The notes under the pieces are model-generated. The model was not told the origin of the DNA. It worked only from the letters and a program-made list of their open reading frames with translations, and ran no database searches. Below are positions 44,292 to 53,170 of a stretch of 64,000 nucleotides of DNA, in pieces. Positions within the stretch are counted from its first letter, which is position 1. Each line of letters opens with the position of its first letter. The DNA is from Streptomyces griseoviridis. Its GTDB lineage: Bacteria; Actinomycetota; Actinomycetes; Streptomycetales; Streptomycetaceae. The translations under genes and the position numbers were made by a program. The stretch is taken from assembly GCA_014649155.1 (NCBI GenBank), contig BMSM01000004.1, forward strand, positions 186,001 to 250,000, written 5' to 3'.

Positions 44292-44328
44292 TTCTGCTGT
44301 ACCTGTCCCTTGGCCGAAGCCGTAGCCG

Positions 44329-44356
44329 ATCCTACAATGGACAATGTCTAAGTCAA
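44329..44356 (-). promoter_or_regulatory. katA promoter with Fur/CatR-type operator repeats
   Basis: Minus-strand TTGACT (44356-44351), 16-base spacer, TAGGAT (44334-44329). The spacer contains two copies of (A/C)CATTGT in direct repeat (ACATTGTCCATTGT), at a seven-base period. A repressor there would occlude the polymerase. The adjacent Fur-family protein is the obvious candidate. Confidence 0.7.
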
Positions 44357-44417
44357 GTAAGGCTCCAAAGTCACACTGGTTCGGGACCTGGCTCCCCTGG
44401 CTGTTAGGCTGGTTGGC

Positions 44418-44834
44418 ATGAGTGACCTACTGGAACGGCTGCGTGGACGTGGATGGCGCATGACCGCCCAGCGGCGCGTCGTGGCCGAGGTCCTGGACGG
44501 CGAGCACGTCCATCTGACGGCCGACGAGGTGCACGCCCGGGCCGTGACGAAGCTGCCCGAGATCTCCCGGGCCACCGTCTACAACACCCTGGGCGAGCTG
44601 GTCTCGCTCGGCGAGGTGCTGGAGGTGGCGACGGACAAGCGCGCCAAGCGCTACGACCCGAACGCGCACCGGCCGCACCACCACTTGGTCTGCGCCCAGT
44701 GCGGCGCCATCCGGGACGTCCACCCGTCCGGCAATCCGCTGGCCGACCTCCCCGACTCGGAGCGCTTCGGCTTCACGGTGTCGGACGTCGAGGTCACCTA
44801 CCGCGGCATCTGCCCGAACTGCGCCGCGGCCTGA
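44418..44834 (+). CDS. Fur-family peroxide-type regulator
   Basis: A 138-residue Fur-family protein. The winged helix contains [20 protein letters not shown] (about 48-67), the regulatory metal site includes HRPHHHLVC (about 85-93), and the structural zinc is held by CAQC and CPNC. It is divergent from katA, the arrangement of CatR/PerR-type repressors that lose DNA binding on metal-catalysed His oxidation. Whether it senses peroxide or metal needs experiment; context favours peroxide. Confidence 0.93.
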   Translation: MSDLLERLRGRGWRMTAQRRVVAEVLDGEHVHLTADEVHARAVTKLPEISRATVYNTLGELVSLGEVLEVATDKRAKRYDPNAHRPHHHLVCAQCGAIRDVHPSGNPLADLPDSERFGFTVSDVEVTYRGICPNCAAA

Positions 44835-44845
44835 ACCTGCCGCTT

Positions 44846-44875
44846 CCCCGGTACCGATGAGGTGCCGGGGTTTTT
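44846..44875 (+). terminator. Rho-independent terminator after the fur-type gene
   Basis: CCCCGGTACC pairs with GGTGCCGGGG (one mismatch) around a GATGA loop, followed by five Ts. Confidence 0.87.
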
Positions 44876-44908
44876 CGTGCCACGGGACACGCCGGCCCCG
44901 GCAACGCA

Positions 44909-44944
44909 CCGAGGGCCGGAACCCTTTCGGATTCCGGCCCTCGG
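44909..44944 (-). terminator. Terminator of the first initiator tRNA gene
   Basis: A 13-bp perfect stem (44909-44921 with 44932-44944) ending seven bases past the tRNA 3' end on the minus strand. Confidence 0.75.
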
Positions 44945-44951
44945 CCATCAG

Positions 44952-45025
44952 TAGCGGGGACAGGATTTGAACCTGCGACCTCTGGGTTATGAGCCCAGCG
45001 AGCTACCGAGCTGCTCCACCCCGCG
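44952..45025 (-). tRNA. Initiator tRNA-fMet (CAU), copy 1
   Basis: A 74-base cloverleaf with anticodon loop CTCATAA. Initiator marks are the unpaired position 1 (C1 opposite U72) and three consecutive G-C pairs in the anticodon stem (CTGGG/CCCAG). The T arm reads GCAGG-TTCAAAT-CCTGT. CCA is not encoded. Identical to the copy at 47378-47451. Confidence 0.97.
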
Positions 45026-45331
45026 GCGATGAATGCAACATTACGTCAAGGTCGCGGGCGGAAGCAAATCGGGTGCCGCCGGGGACGTGATGCGCCCCCG
45101 CGCGGCCGGGCGCCACAGGAGTGCGCCGCGCGCCCGCCCCGGCCGGCGCCCCGGAGCCCGACGCGCGCCTCGGTGTGAACGGCGCCCGCACCCGGCCTGT
45201 CGGACGGCGTCACGAACGGCGCCCGCGCCCGCAGATGACGGCAGTGAACGGCGCCCGCGCCGCCGCACGCCCGGCACGAGCGGCGCCCCCGCGCCCGCGA
45301 AGGACCCGCGTGGGGCGCGACGCACCCCCGC
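45026..45331. repeat. GC-rich gap with four imperfect GAACGGCGCCCGC repeats
   Basis: This gap lies between tRNA copy 1 and the 3' end of the Sel1-repeat gene. GAACGGCGCCCGC-like units start at about 45177, 45214, 45246 and 45278, i.e. spaced 32-37 bp. No convincing gene is present. Confidence 0.6.
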
Positions 45332-47149
45332 TCACGCCGACAGTTCCTCCCGCAGCGCGTCCCGCAGCCGGGCCGCCCGCCGGGCCACCTCGGTGGGTCC
45401 CAGTGTGACCGCGCGGTCGGCCCACCGCTGCCCCTCGGACAGCTCCCCGCGGCGCGCGCAGACCAGGGCGAGCCGGAGCGCCGCCCGGCCGTGACCGGCG
45501 TCGGCGGCGCGGGTCCACCACAGGGCCGCCTCCGGCTCGCTGCCCTCGCGGGCCAGCAGCAGCCCCAGGTTGAACGCGCCGTTGCGGGACCCGGCCTCGG
45601 CCGCCGCCCTGTACCAGCGGGCGGCCTCCACCACGTCGCCGCGCGCCGCGGCCAGCATGCCGACCCGGACCTGGGCGCGGCGGTGGCCCTGCCCGGCCGC
45701 CCGCTCGTACCACTCCTCGCACTCGGTCTTCTCGTGCGCCGGCTCGCCCAGCTCGTGCGCGGGCTCCGGCGGCCGGCGGGCGTCCAGCAGCGCGGCCAGC
45801 CGGTACGCCGCCTCGGCGCTGCCCGCGCCGGCCGCGCACCGCAGGTGCCGCTCGGCCTCCTGCTCGTCCCCGTCGCGCAGCCGGGCCATGCCGACCTGGA
45901 GCGCGGCCTCGGCGTGCCCGGCGGAGGCGGCCCGCTCGTACCAGCGCAGGGCCTCCTCGTCGGCGCCGCGCCCGGCGTACAGGATGCCGAGGTTGAAGGC
46001 GGCGTCCACGCTGCCCGCCTCGGCGGCCTTGGAGAACCAGGGCTCGGCACCGGTCCGGTCGCCGCTCTGGAGCAGCAGGATCGCCAGCGCGTTGGCGGCC
46101 TCCCGGTGCCCGGCGTAGGCCGCGCGCCGGTACCACTGCTCGGCCTGCTGGGTGCGGCCCTGCGCGGCGCAGAGCAGGCCGAGGTTGTACGCGCCGTTGT
46201 CGTCGCCGGCGTCCATCGCCGCCCGGTACCAGCGCTCGGCGGTCTGGTGCTCGCCCCGCTCGGCGTGCAGCGCGCCCAGCGCGTTGGCCGCGTTGCCGTC
46301 GCCGTCCTGCGCGGCGCGCAGCCACCAGACGGCGGCGCTCTCGGTGTCCCCGGCGTCGCGCAGGAGAAAGCCCAGCGCGCAGGCGGCGCGCGCCTCGCCG
46401 TCCTTGGCGGAGGTCAGGTACCAGCGCCCGGCCTCCTTCAGCTCGCCGCGCCGCTCCAGGATCGCGCCGAGGTGCAGCGCGGCCCGCCGGTGGCCGCGGG
46501 CCGCGGCCTGCCGGTACCACTGCTCGGCCTCGTCGGCCGCGCTCCGCTGCTCGCCGTCGCCACCGGTCTCCCGCGCGGCCCGCCGGTCCAGGGCGCGGGC
46601 CAGCCGGTACGCGGCCTCCCGGTGCCCCCGCTCGGCGGCCATCCGCATCCAGCGCTCGGCCGCCGTGTCACCGCGGTGTTCCAGCAGGTCGGCGAGGGCG
46701 TAGGCGCCGAGGACATGGCCCTGCTCGGCGGACTGGCGCAGCCAGTACTCGGCGGCGGGCTCGTCACCGCGCTCGCGGAAGTGGCGGCCCAGCGCGTGCG
46801 CCGCGGCGGCCGATCCGGCGACGGCGGCGATCCGCCACCAGCCGGCGGCCTCGTCGGCGTACCCGCGCTGGTGCAGCAGGACGCCCAGGTTGTTGGCGGC
46901 GGCACGGTCCCCGGCCGCGGTGGCGGCCCGCAGGTGGGGTTCGGCTCCGTCGAGATCACCGCGGCGCAGCAGCATCGACCCGAGAACACTCTTCGCCTCG
47001 ACGTCACCGGCTTCGGCGGCGAGCCGCCGGCGCACCTCCTCGGCCGCCTCGTCGGCGGCCTCGGTCTCGTCCCCGGTCCCGCCGGGGCCGGATGACTGCA
47101 CAAATCGCCCCGTCTCGAACAGAGTTGCCATGTCCCCCATAACGTCCAT
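45332..47149 (-). CDS. Sel1/TPR-repeat protein
   Basis: A 605-residue soluble protein built almost wholly of Sel1-like (SLR) helix pairs. At least 12 units follow the pattern A..WY..AA..G...AA..LG.L....G (e.g. AEQWYRQAAARGHRRAALHL, AERWYRAAMDAGDDNGAYNL). Sel1 arrays are protein-protein scaffolds. The first ~35 residues are acidic. The ATG at 47149 follows AGGTGG by eight bases; two later in-frame ATGs have worse spacing. No membrane segment or enzyme domain is attached, and it stands alone between two tRNA genes. Confidence 0.92.
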   Translation of the reverse strand: MDVMGDMATLFETGRFVQSSGPGGTGDETEAADEAAEEVRRRLAAEAGDVEAKSVLGSMLLRRGDLDGAEPHLRAATAAGDRAAANNLGVLLHQRGYADEAAGWWRIAAVAGSAAAAHALGRHFRERGDEPAAEYWLRQSAEQGHVLGAYALADLLEHRGDTAAERWMRMAAERGHREAAYRLARALDRRAARETGGDGEQRSAADEAEQWYRQAAARGHRRAALHLGAILERRGELKEAGRWYLTSAKDGEARAACALGFLLRDAGDTESAAVWWLRAAQDGDGNAANALGALHAERGEHQTAERWYRAAMDAGDDNGAYNLGLLCAAQGRTQQAEQWYRRAAYAGHREAANALAILLLQSGDRTGAEPWFSKAAEAGSVDAAFNLGILYAGRGADEEALRWYERAASAGHAEAALQVGMARLRDGDEQEAERHLRCAAGAGSAEAAYRLAALLDARRPPEPAHELGEPAHEKTECEEWYERAAGQGHRRAQVRVGMLAAARGDVVEAARWYRAAAEAGSRNGAFNLGLLLAREGSEPEAALWWTRAADAGHGRAALRLALVCARRGELSEGQRWADRAVTLGPTEVARRAARLRDALREELSA

Positions 47150-47315
47150 CGTCGCACCACCTGCAACCTGGGTACACCCGGTATACCGCAGTCAGTGAGG
47201 TCACTTCAGCGTTTTGTCGACATGCCCACAGAGAGACAAGTCAAACACAGATCGCCCAACTCCCGTAGGCGGCGCGGCCGTCGGGCCGGCCGGACACGCG
47301 TCCCGGCACACGACA

Positions 47316-47345
47316 AAGGCCCGGATCTCATGAGATCCGGGCCTT
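47316..47345 (-). terminator. Perfect 30-bp palindrome terminating the second initiator tRNA
   Basis: AAGGCCCGGATCTCA followed directly by its exact complement. It lies 32 bp past the 3' end of tRNA copy 2 and upstream of the Sel1 gene. Confidence 0.8.
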
Positions 47346-47377
47346 CGCGGCCGTCCACGTGCTGTGTCCGACTTCAG

Positions 47378-47451
47378 TAGCGGGGACAGGATTTGAACCT
47401 GCGACCTCTGGGTTATGAGCCCAGCGAGCTACCGAGCTGCTCCACCCCGCG
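47378..47451 (-). tRNA. Initiator tRNA-fMet (CAU), copy 2
   Basis: Identical over all 74 bases to copy 1, including C1/U72 and the three G-C anticodon-stem pairs. The identity extends a few bases beyond the 3' end (CTGA) but not upstream. CCA is not encoded. Confidence 0.97.
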
Positions 47452-47504
47452 CCGTTGTGTTCTCAACCTATCACGGCGCGGGAGGGAGGCCGACCACGGG
47501 CCGG

Positions 47505-50453
47505 TCAGCCGCTGTCCGGGGATGCGCTGTCGCTCGCGCTCGGTGACGGACTGGACGCGCTGTCGCCGTTCTTGCCGCCGCTGCCGCTCCGGTCCGCCTC
47601 GGCCTGGGCGTCCTCGGCCCGGCGCAGTGCCTCCTCCAGGTCCTTCTGGGCCTCGCCGTACGCCGTCCAGTCGTTCTCCTGGAGGGCCTTCTGGCCGGCG
47701 TCGAAGGCCGCCTGGGCGTCGTCGAGCGCCTGCTGGACCGTCGGGTCGCTCGACGTCGGCGGCGGTTCGGCGGTGTCGTCGCCCTCGTCCGGCGGTTCGG
47801 CCGCCGCGCTGCCCTTGCCGAAGACCTTGTCGAGGGCCTCGTCCAGGGTGTCCTCGAAGGCGGTCTGGCCGCCGTAGGTCACCAGCACCTTGCGCAGCAG
47901 CGGGTACTTGAGGCCGCCGCCGCGGACGTAGACCGGCTCCACGTAGAGCAGTCCGCCGTCGAGCGGCACCGTCAGCAGGTTGCCGTACTCCACCTCCGAG
48001 TCGCCGCCTCTGAGCAGCCTGATGGACTCGGCGATGTCCTGTTCGGAGTTGAACTGGCTCTGCACCTGTTTGGGGCCGTCGACGGTCGTGCTGGTCGGCA
48101 GTTTCAGGATTCTGATCTTGCCGTAGCCGCTGGTGCCCGCCTCGGCGTCGACCGCCATGAACGCGCTGAGGTTGTCCCGCCCGTTGGGCGTGAACGTGGT
48201 CGTCAGCGAGAACGACTGCTGGTCCTGGTCGGGCATCTTCATGCTCAGGTAGTACGGCGGCACCGCGTCGCCCGACTTGTTGGTCGGGTCCCCCGGCACC
48301 TGCCAGACCTCGCTGCCGCTGAGGAACGTCTCGGCGTCCTCCACGTGGTAGCGGCTGAGCAGCTCGCGCTGGACCTTGAACAGGTCCTGCGGGTAGCGCA
48401 GATGGGCCATCAGGGCGCCGGAGATCTCCGACTTGGGCTGCACCGTGTCGGGGAACGCCTTCATCCAGGTCTTGAGGACCGGGTCCTGGGTGTCCCACTG
48501 GTAGAGCTTGACCTCGCCGGTGTACGCGTCGACGGTCGCCTTCACCGAGTTGCGGATGTAGTTGACCTGGTTCTGCTGGGCGACCACCGCGCGGTTGTCG
48601 TTGGTCGCGGTCAGCGAGTCGGCGGTGGTGTCGCCGAGAGTGGTGCGCGAGGCGTACGGATAGCCGTTGGTGGTCGTGTAGGCGTCCACGATCCACTGGA
48701 TGCGGCCGTCCACCACCGCCGGGTAGGCGTCGCCGTCGATGGTCAGCCAGGGCGCGACCGCCTCGACGCGGTCCTTCGGGGTGCGGTTGTAGAGGATCTT
48801 CGAACCGTCGCCGATCGCCCCGGAGTAGAGGATCTGCGGCTCGTTCAACGCCACCGCGTACGCCGCCCGGTTGACCGGGTTGGAGAGGTCGACCCCGCCG
48901 TCACCCTTGTAGCTGGTGGTCTTCTCCCCGCTGTCGTCGGAGTAGTCGATCTCCTTCTGGGGACCGCCGACGATGGAGTACGTGCTGGTCTTCTCGCCGT
49001 AGTAGATCCGCTGCTCGTACGTGCCGAGGTCGCCCTTGGAGGGCAGGTTGGACTCGGTGAAGACCGGGCGGCCCTCGGGGTCGACCTCGGTGCCCCTGGC
49101 GGCGACCACACCGAAGCCGTGGGTGTAGCGGAAGTGGTTGTTGATCCAGTTCTGCTTGTCGACGCCCGCCAGGTTCAGCTCACGCAGGCCGATGACCGTG
49201 TCCTGGTCCGAGCCGTCCTTGCTGTAGCGGTCGACGTCCAGGTTGGTCGGGAAGGCGTAGTACTTCCGCATCTGCTGGAGCTGCTGGAACGTCGGCGAGA
49301 CGATGTTCGGGTCCATGATGCGGATGCTGGCGGTGTCGGAGACGTCGTCGCGCAGCCGCGTCAGGTCCTTGGTGTCGCTCTTGCCGTCGTACTCGGTGAC
49401 CTCGGTGCCGTCGATGCCGTACGCGTCCCGGGTCGCCGCCAGGTTCTTCTCGACGTACGGCGCCTCCTTGGCCTGCTCGTTCGGCTGGACCTGGAACTTC
49501 TGCACGATCGCCGGGTAGAGGCCGCCGATCAGGATGGCGGAGAGCACCATCAGGCCGAAGCCGATCACCGGGAGCTGCCAGGTGCGCCGCCAGATGGTGG
49601 CGAAGAACAGCAGGGCGCAGATGACGGCGATGCAGAACAGGATCGTCTTGGCCGGCAGATAGGCGTTGGCGTCGACGTACCGCAGGCCCGTCCAGTTGTC
49701 GGTGGCCTTGAAGTCACTGGACTTCACCGCCAGTCCGTAGCGGTCCAGCCAGTACGCCACCGCCTTCAGGGCGACGAAGATGCCGATCAGCACGGACAGG
49801 TGGCCGGTGGCCGCTCCCGTGGCGCGGGCGCCGGGGCTGGTGACGCGCAGCCCGCCGTACAGGTAGTGCGTCAGCGCGGCGGCGATCACGGAGATGATCA
49901 CGGCGGCGAAGCCGAAGCCGAGCAGGAACCGGTACCAGGGCAGGTCGAAGGCGTAGAAGGCCACGTCCAGCTTGAACTGGGGGTCCTTCTGGCCGAACGG
50001 CACGCCGTTGACCCACATCAGCCACGTGCGCCACTGGCCGGCCGCCGAGGCACCGGCGATCAGGCCGACCAGGGCGGTGATGCCGAGCAGCAGCCACTTC
50101 TTGTAGGGCGCGATGCCCATCCGGTACCGGTCGAGGTTCTGCTGCTCCATCGACATGGCGCTCAGCGGCGGGCGCATGCGGTGGGCCAGCCAGATGTTGA
50201 ACCCCACGGCGAGGGCCATCAGCAGGCCGAAGACGAAGAACAGTCCGATCTTCGTCCACAGGGTCGTGGTGAACACCGACGAGTAGTCGACCGACCGGTA
50301 CCAGAGCCAGTCCGTCCAGAAGCCCGCGAACATGGTGAACGCCATGGCCAGCACGGCCAGGACGCCCAGCGTCAGGAGCAGCGTCCGGACGCGCCGGGAC
50401 GGTCGTCCCACTCTGATCCGTGGCCCTGTCGGGCCTCCGCCGCGGTCCGGCAT
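47505..50453 (-). CDS. UPF0182 large membrane protein
   Basis: A 982-residue protein of the UPF0182 family. Seven predicted membrane helices occupy about residues 25-330, followed by a large extracytoplasmic domain (about 330-890) and an acidic, Ser/Pro/Asp-rich C-terminal tail ending DSASPDSG. Function is unknown despite wide conservation in actinobacteria. The ATG at 50453 ([10 protein letters not shown]) is the start I recall for homologues; an in-frame GTG seven codons upstream is possible. Confidence 0.93.
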   Translation of the reverse strand: MPDRGGGPTGPRIRVGRPSRRVRTLLLTLGVLAVLAMAFTMFAGFWTDWLWYRSVDYSSVFTTTLWTKIGLFFVFGLLMALAVGFNIWLAHRMRPPLSAMSMEQQNLDRYRMGIAPYKKWLLLGITALVGLIAGASAAGQWRTWLMWVNGVPFGQKDPQFKLDVAFYAFDLPWYRFLLGFGFAAVIISVIAAALTHYLYGGLRVTSPGARATGAATGHLSVLIGIFVALKAVAYWLDRYGLAVKSSDFKATDNWTGLRYVDANAYLPAKTILFCIAVICALLFFATIWRRTWQLPVIGFGLMVLSAILIGGLYPAIVQKFQVQPNEQAKEAPYVEKNLAATRDAYGIDGTEVTEYDGKSDTKDLTRLRDDVSDTASIRIMDPNIVSPTFQQLQQMRKYYAFPTNLDVDRYSKDGSDQDTVIGLRELNLAGVDKQNWINNHFRYTHGFGVVAARGTEVDPEGRPVFTESNLPSKGDLGTYEQRIYYGEKTSTYSIVGGPQKEIDYSDDSGEKTTSYKGDGGVDLSNPVNRAAYAVALNEPQILYSGAIGDGSKILYNRTPKDRVEAVAPWLTIDGDAYPAVVDGRIQWIVDAYTTTNGYPYASRTTLGDTTADSLTATNDNRAVVAQQNQVNYIRNSVKATVDAYTGEVKLYQWDTQDPVLKTWMKAFPDTVQPKSEISGALMAHLRYPQDLFKVQRELLSRYHVEDAETFLSGSEVWQVPGDPTNKSGDAVPPYYLSMKMPDQDQQSFSLTTTFTPNGRDNLSAFMAVDAEAGTSGYGKIRILKLPTSTTVDGPKQVQSQFNSEQDIAESIRLLRGGDSEVEYGNLLTVPLDGGLLYVEPVYVRGGGLKYPLLRKVLVTYGGQTAFEDTLDEALDKVFGKGSAAAEPPDEGDDTAEPPPTSSDPTVQQALDDAQAAFDAGQKALQENDWTAYGEAQKDLEEALRRAEDAQAEADRSGSGGKNGDSASSPSPSASDSASPDSG

Positions 50454-50619
50454 CTGGAAAGCCAAGGTGCGCACCTCGAAGTTCGCTGTCGTAAGTCCTC
50501 AGACCCCCGGGTTCGTGGGCCCTCCGTGCGCCCCCGTACTCGCGGGCCCACACTCATGCAACTTACTCATCGTTTACTCGGTTCCCGATTCCGGCCCCGA
50601 ACGAGGCAGGATTGTGACC

Positions 50620-51162
50620 ATGTCCAACACCCCCATGGCGGCGAGCCCGCTGACCCGGTCCGTGCTCGAGATCGACGAGTACGTGTCCGGCCTCGGCTGG
50701 GACCAGCCCGCCCGCCTCTTCGCCCTCGTAGACACCGCACGACTTCAGGCCGAGCAGCCCTCGCTCGCGGACCGGCTCGGTCTCCAGAACGAGGGCGAGT
50801 CCGCCGGCCTCACCCCGATCGAGCAGGACGAAGTGCCGGCGGACCGGCCGCTGGACGAGTTCCTGGCGACCATCGCCTGGCCGGACGCGGTGACCGGCTG
50901 CGCCCTGAGTGTGGAGCGGCTGATGCTGCCGCCGTCCGCGGAGGCGCAGGTTCCGCAGGGTCTGGGCGAGGCCGAGCTGGCGAAGTGGGTGGCGGACCAC
51001 CCGGACCGGCAGGAGGTCCGCATGACGGTGGCCGTGCTGCGCGACGGGGCGCGCGAGTCGGCGCTGCGGCTGCGCGAGAAGGACACGCCGACCGAGGTGC
51101 TCACCGGGTCCGACCTGGTGCCGGGCCTTGCCGAGGCGCTGGCGGCGACCTTCGCGGAGTAG
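50620..51162 (+). CDS. PPA1309-family conserved protein
   Basis: A 180-residue soluble protein of the PPA1309/actinobacterial conserved family (LFALVDTARLQAEQP, IAWPDAVTGCALSVERLMLP, WVADHPDRQEVRMTVAVLRDG). No enzyme motif is visible. It is divergent from the UPF0182 gene and ends three bases before the stop of the convergent PDZ-protease gene, a layout typical of streptomycetes. Confidence 0.85.
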   Translation: MSNTPMAASPLTRSVLEIDEYVSGLGWDQPARLFALVDTARLQAEQPSLADRLGLQNEGESAGLTPIEQDEVPADRPLDEFLATIAWPDAVTGCALSVERLMLPPSAEAQVPQGLGEAELAKWVADHPDRQEVRMTVAVLRDGARESALRLREKDTPTEVLTGSDLVPGLAEALAATFAE

Positions 51163-51165
51163 GTC

Positions 51166-52260
51166 TCAGCCCGTCGTGCAGGAGGGCAGCGAGCCGGTGT
51201 CCCCGGACCGGATGCCCTTGAGCGCGTCCAGGGCGTCGCCGATGGTGTCCACCTTGACCAGGGTGAGGCCGTCGGGGGTGTCCTTCGCGGCGGCGGCGCA
51301 GTTGCCGGCGGGCGTCAGGAAGTACCGGGCGCCCTTGTCGCGGGCGCCGACCGTCTTCATCTCGATGCCGCCGATCGGGCCGACCTTGCCGTCGTCGTCG
51401 ATGGTGCCGGTGCCCGCGACGAACTGGCCTCCGGTGAGGTCTCCGGGGGTCAGCTTGTCGTAGATGCCGAGGGCGAACATCAGGCCGGCGCTGGGCCCGC
51501 CGACGTCGGCGAGCTTGATGTCGATGCTGAACGGGAAGGTGTGGTCGGTCCCGGCGGAGATCCCTACGATGGCGCGCTTCTCTCCGGTGTCGTCGGAGGC
51601 GGCCGTGGTGATGGTGACCTTCTCGGTGGTGGTCGCCGTCCGGTTCTCCTTCTCGGCGGCGGCCTGCTCCTTGGCGGGCACGACCGTGAACGTCACGTCC
51701 TCGCCGGGCTTGTGCCGGGTGACCAGTTCGGCGACGTCGGCGGGCTGCTTCACCGCCGTGCCGTCGACCGACTTGATCACGTCACCGGCGTGCAGCTCGC
51801 CCTCGGCCGGGGAGTCCTTGACGACGGTGGAGACCACCACCCAGGACTTCACCGGGACGTCCAGCTCCTTCAGGGCCGCGACCTTGGCGCTCTCCTGGGA
51901 CTGGCTGAACTCCTCGGCGTTCTCCTGGGTGGACTGCTCCTCGGTCTTGCCGTCCGGGTAGAGCGTGTCGTGCGGCACGACCTTGTTGTCGTGGGCGAGC
52001 CAGCCGTAGACGGCCTCGACGAGGTTCATCTTGTAGTCGGCGCTGGTGACGCGGACCGTCGTCATGTTGAGGTGGCCGCTCGCCTCGTACGTCTTGTGCC
52101 CGGAGATCTGGAGCACCGGCTCGCCGTCGTGATCGCCCAGCGTGTTCACCGTCGGCCCCGGGGACATCTCCGCGTACGGCACGGGGATGAAGACTCCCGC
52201 GCACAGGAGCGCGATCAGCATCAGGGTGGAGGCGAGCATCGTCGCGGTGCGGCGTGGCAT
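51166..52260 (-). CDS. Secreted/membrane-anchored PDZ-Lon (S16) protease
   Basis: A 364-residue protein. An N-terminal membrane anchor or signal (MLASTLMLIALLCAGVFI) is followed by a PDZ domain (about 125-200, AEGELHAGDVIKSVDG) and an S16 Lon-type proteolytic domain. The catalytic dyad is Ser in VGGPSAGLMFALG and Lys in GGIEMKTVGARDKGA. It lacks an ATPase domain, as in YlbL-like proteins. It probably degrades extracytoplasmic substrates; the target is unknown. Confidence 0.93.
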   Translation of the reverse strand: MPRRTATMLASTLMLIALLCAGVFIPVPYAEMSPGPTVNTLGDHDGEPVLQISGHKTYEASGHLNMTTVRVTSADYKMNLVEAVYGWLAHDNKVVPHDTLYPDGKTEEQSTQENAEEFSQSQESAKVAALKELDVPVKSWVVVSTVVKDSPAEGELHAGDVIKSVDGTAVKQPADVAELVTRHKPGEDVTFTVVPAKEQAAAEKENRTATTTEKVTITTAASDDTGEKRAIVGISAGTDHTFPFSIDIKLADVGGPSAGLMFALGIYDKLTPGDLTGGQFVAGTGTIDDDGKVGPIGGIEMKTVGARDKGARYFLTPAGNCAAAAKDTPDGLTLVKVDTIGDALDALKGIRSGDTGSLPSCTTG

Positions 52261-52320
52261 GGAACGACAGTACGGGACGGTCCTGTCGGCGCACCGTCAG
52301 GGCGGACCGGGCAGGTGGCC

Positions 52321-52485
52321 CTAGGTACGGGAGTGCTGCTTCTCCATGGCTTCGCGGAAGCGGGCGTACCCGTCGAGTTCGGGACCGTCGCCCCGTACCT
52401 TGCGGGTCCGGTTGGCCCAACTTCCCCACAGACCCGCGACGATCGCAGCGACCAGCGGAATGAGCAACCAGGCGAGCGCCGCCAT
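52321..52485 (-). CDS. Small single-pass membrane protein
   Basis: A 54-residue protein: one N-terminal helix (ALAWLLIPLVAAIVAGLWGSW) and a charged cytoplasmic tail (DGYARFREAMEKQHSRT). GGGAGG lies before the ATG at 52485. Small proteins of this pattern are common beside PDZ-protease genes in streptomycetes. Function unknown. Confidence 0.75.
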   Translation of the reverse strand: MAALAWLLIPLVAAIVAGLWGSWANRTRKVRGDGPELDGYARFREAMEKQHSRT

Positions 52486-52598
52486 GCCGACCTCCCGACC
52501 CCATGTGCGCGACTGACCGATCAGCAGATTAACCATCCGCAGTGACAACGGTCGTGCCGGGGGTGCGGTTACGCAACCGGACGGCCGCGCGGAGGCCC

Positions 52599-53051
52599 TC
52601 AGCAGGCGCCCACCCACTCCTCCGTGCCGTCGCTGAACGTCTGGTGCTTCCAGATGGGCACCTCGTGCTTGAGGTCGTCGATCAGCTTGCGGCATGCCTC
52701 GAACGCCTCGCCCCGGTGCGGGCAGGAGACGGCGACGACGACGGCGAGGTCACCGATCCGCAGGTCGCCCACGCGGTGCACCGCCGCCAGGGCGCGCACC
52801 GGGTGGTCGGCGGCGACCTTCTCGGCGATCCGCCGCATCTCCGCCTCGGCGCTGGGGTGGCAGGAGTAGCCGAGCCGGTCGACGTCGGCTCCCCCGTCGT
52901 GGTCGCGCACGGTGCCCACGAACAGGGCGGTCCCGCCGGCCGCGGAGTCGCCGACGGCCCGGAAGACCTCGTCCACGGAGAGCGGCGTGTCACGGATCGC
53001 GATCAGCTTGACCGGGTCCTGCGCGGCCTGCTCGCCGGGGTGATCGTTCAT
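52599..53051 (-). CDS. moaE: Molybdopterin synthase catalytic subunit
   Basis: A 150-residue MoaE. GGTALFVGTVRDHDGG, HRVGDLRIGDLAVVVAVSCPHRGEAF and PIWKHQTFSDG (catalytic Lys) are all present. It transfers sulfur from MoaD thiocarboxylate to precursor Z in molybdenum cofactor synthesis. No moaD is adjacent. The ATG at 53051 is preferred because GGAGG is ten bases upstream; two earlier ATGs are badly spaced. Confidence 0.95.
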   Translation of the reverse strand: MNDHPGEQAAQDPVKLIAIRDTPLSVDEVFRAVGDSAAGGTALFVGTVRDHDGGADVDRLGYSCHPSAEAEMRRIAEKVAADHPVRALAAVHRVGDLRIGDLAVVVAVSCPHRGEAFEACRKLIDDLKHEVPIWKHQTFSDGTEEWVGAC

Positions 53052-53170
53052 GGGTGCCATGCCTCCATCGTGCCGCACGGCCGGGAGAGGCGGAACCGTG
53101 CTGTCGGCCGGTACGCGCGCGTGCCGGTTCGGAGGCTCCTACGAGAGCCCTGCGGGCGTTCCCGGGGTCG

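Noticed and set aside
44952..47451. Mobile element bounded by tRNA att sites
   Set aside because: The DNA between the tRNA copies has only a Sel1-repeat gene, with no integrase, excisionase or plasmid functions. Duplication is simpler.
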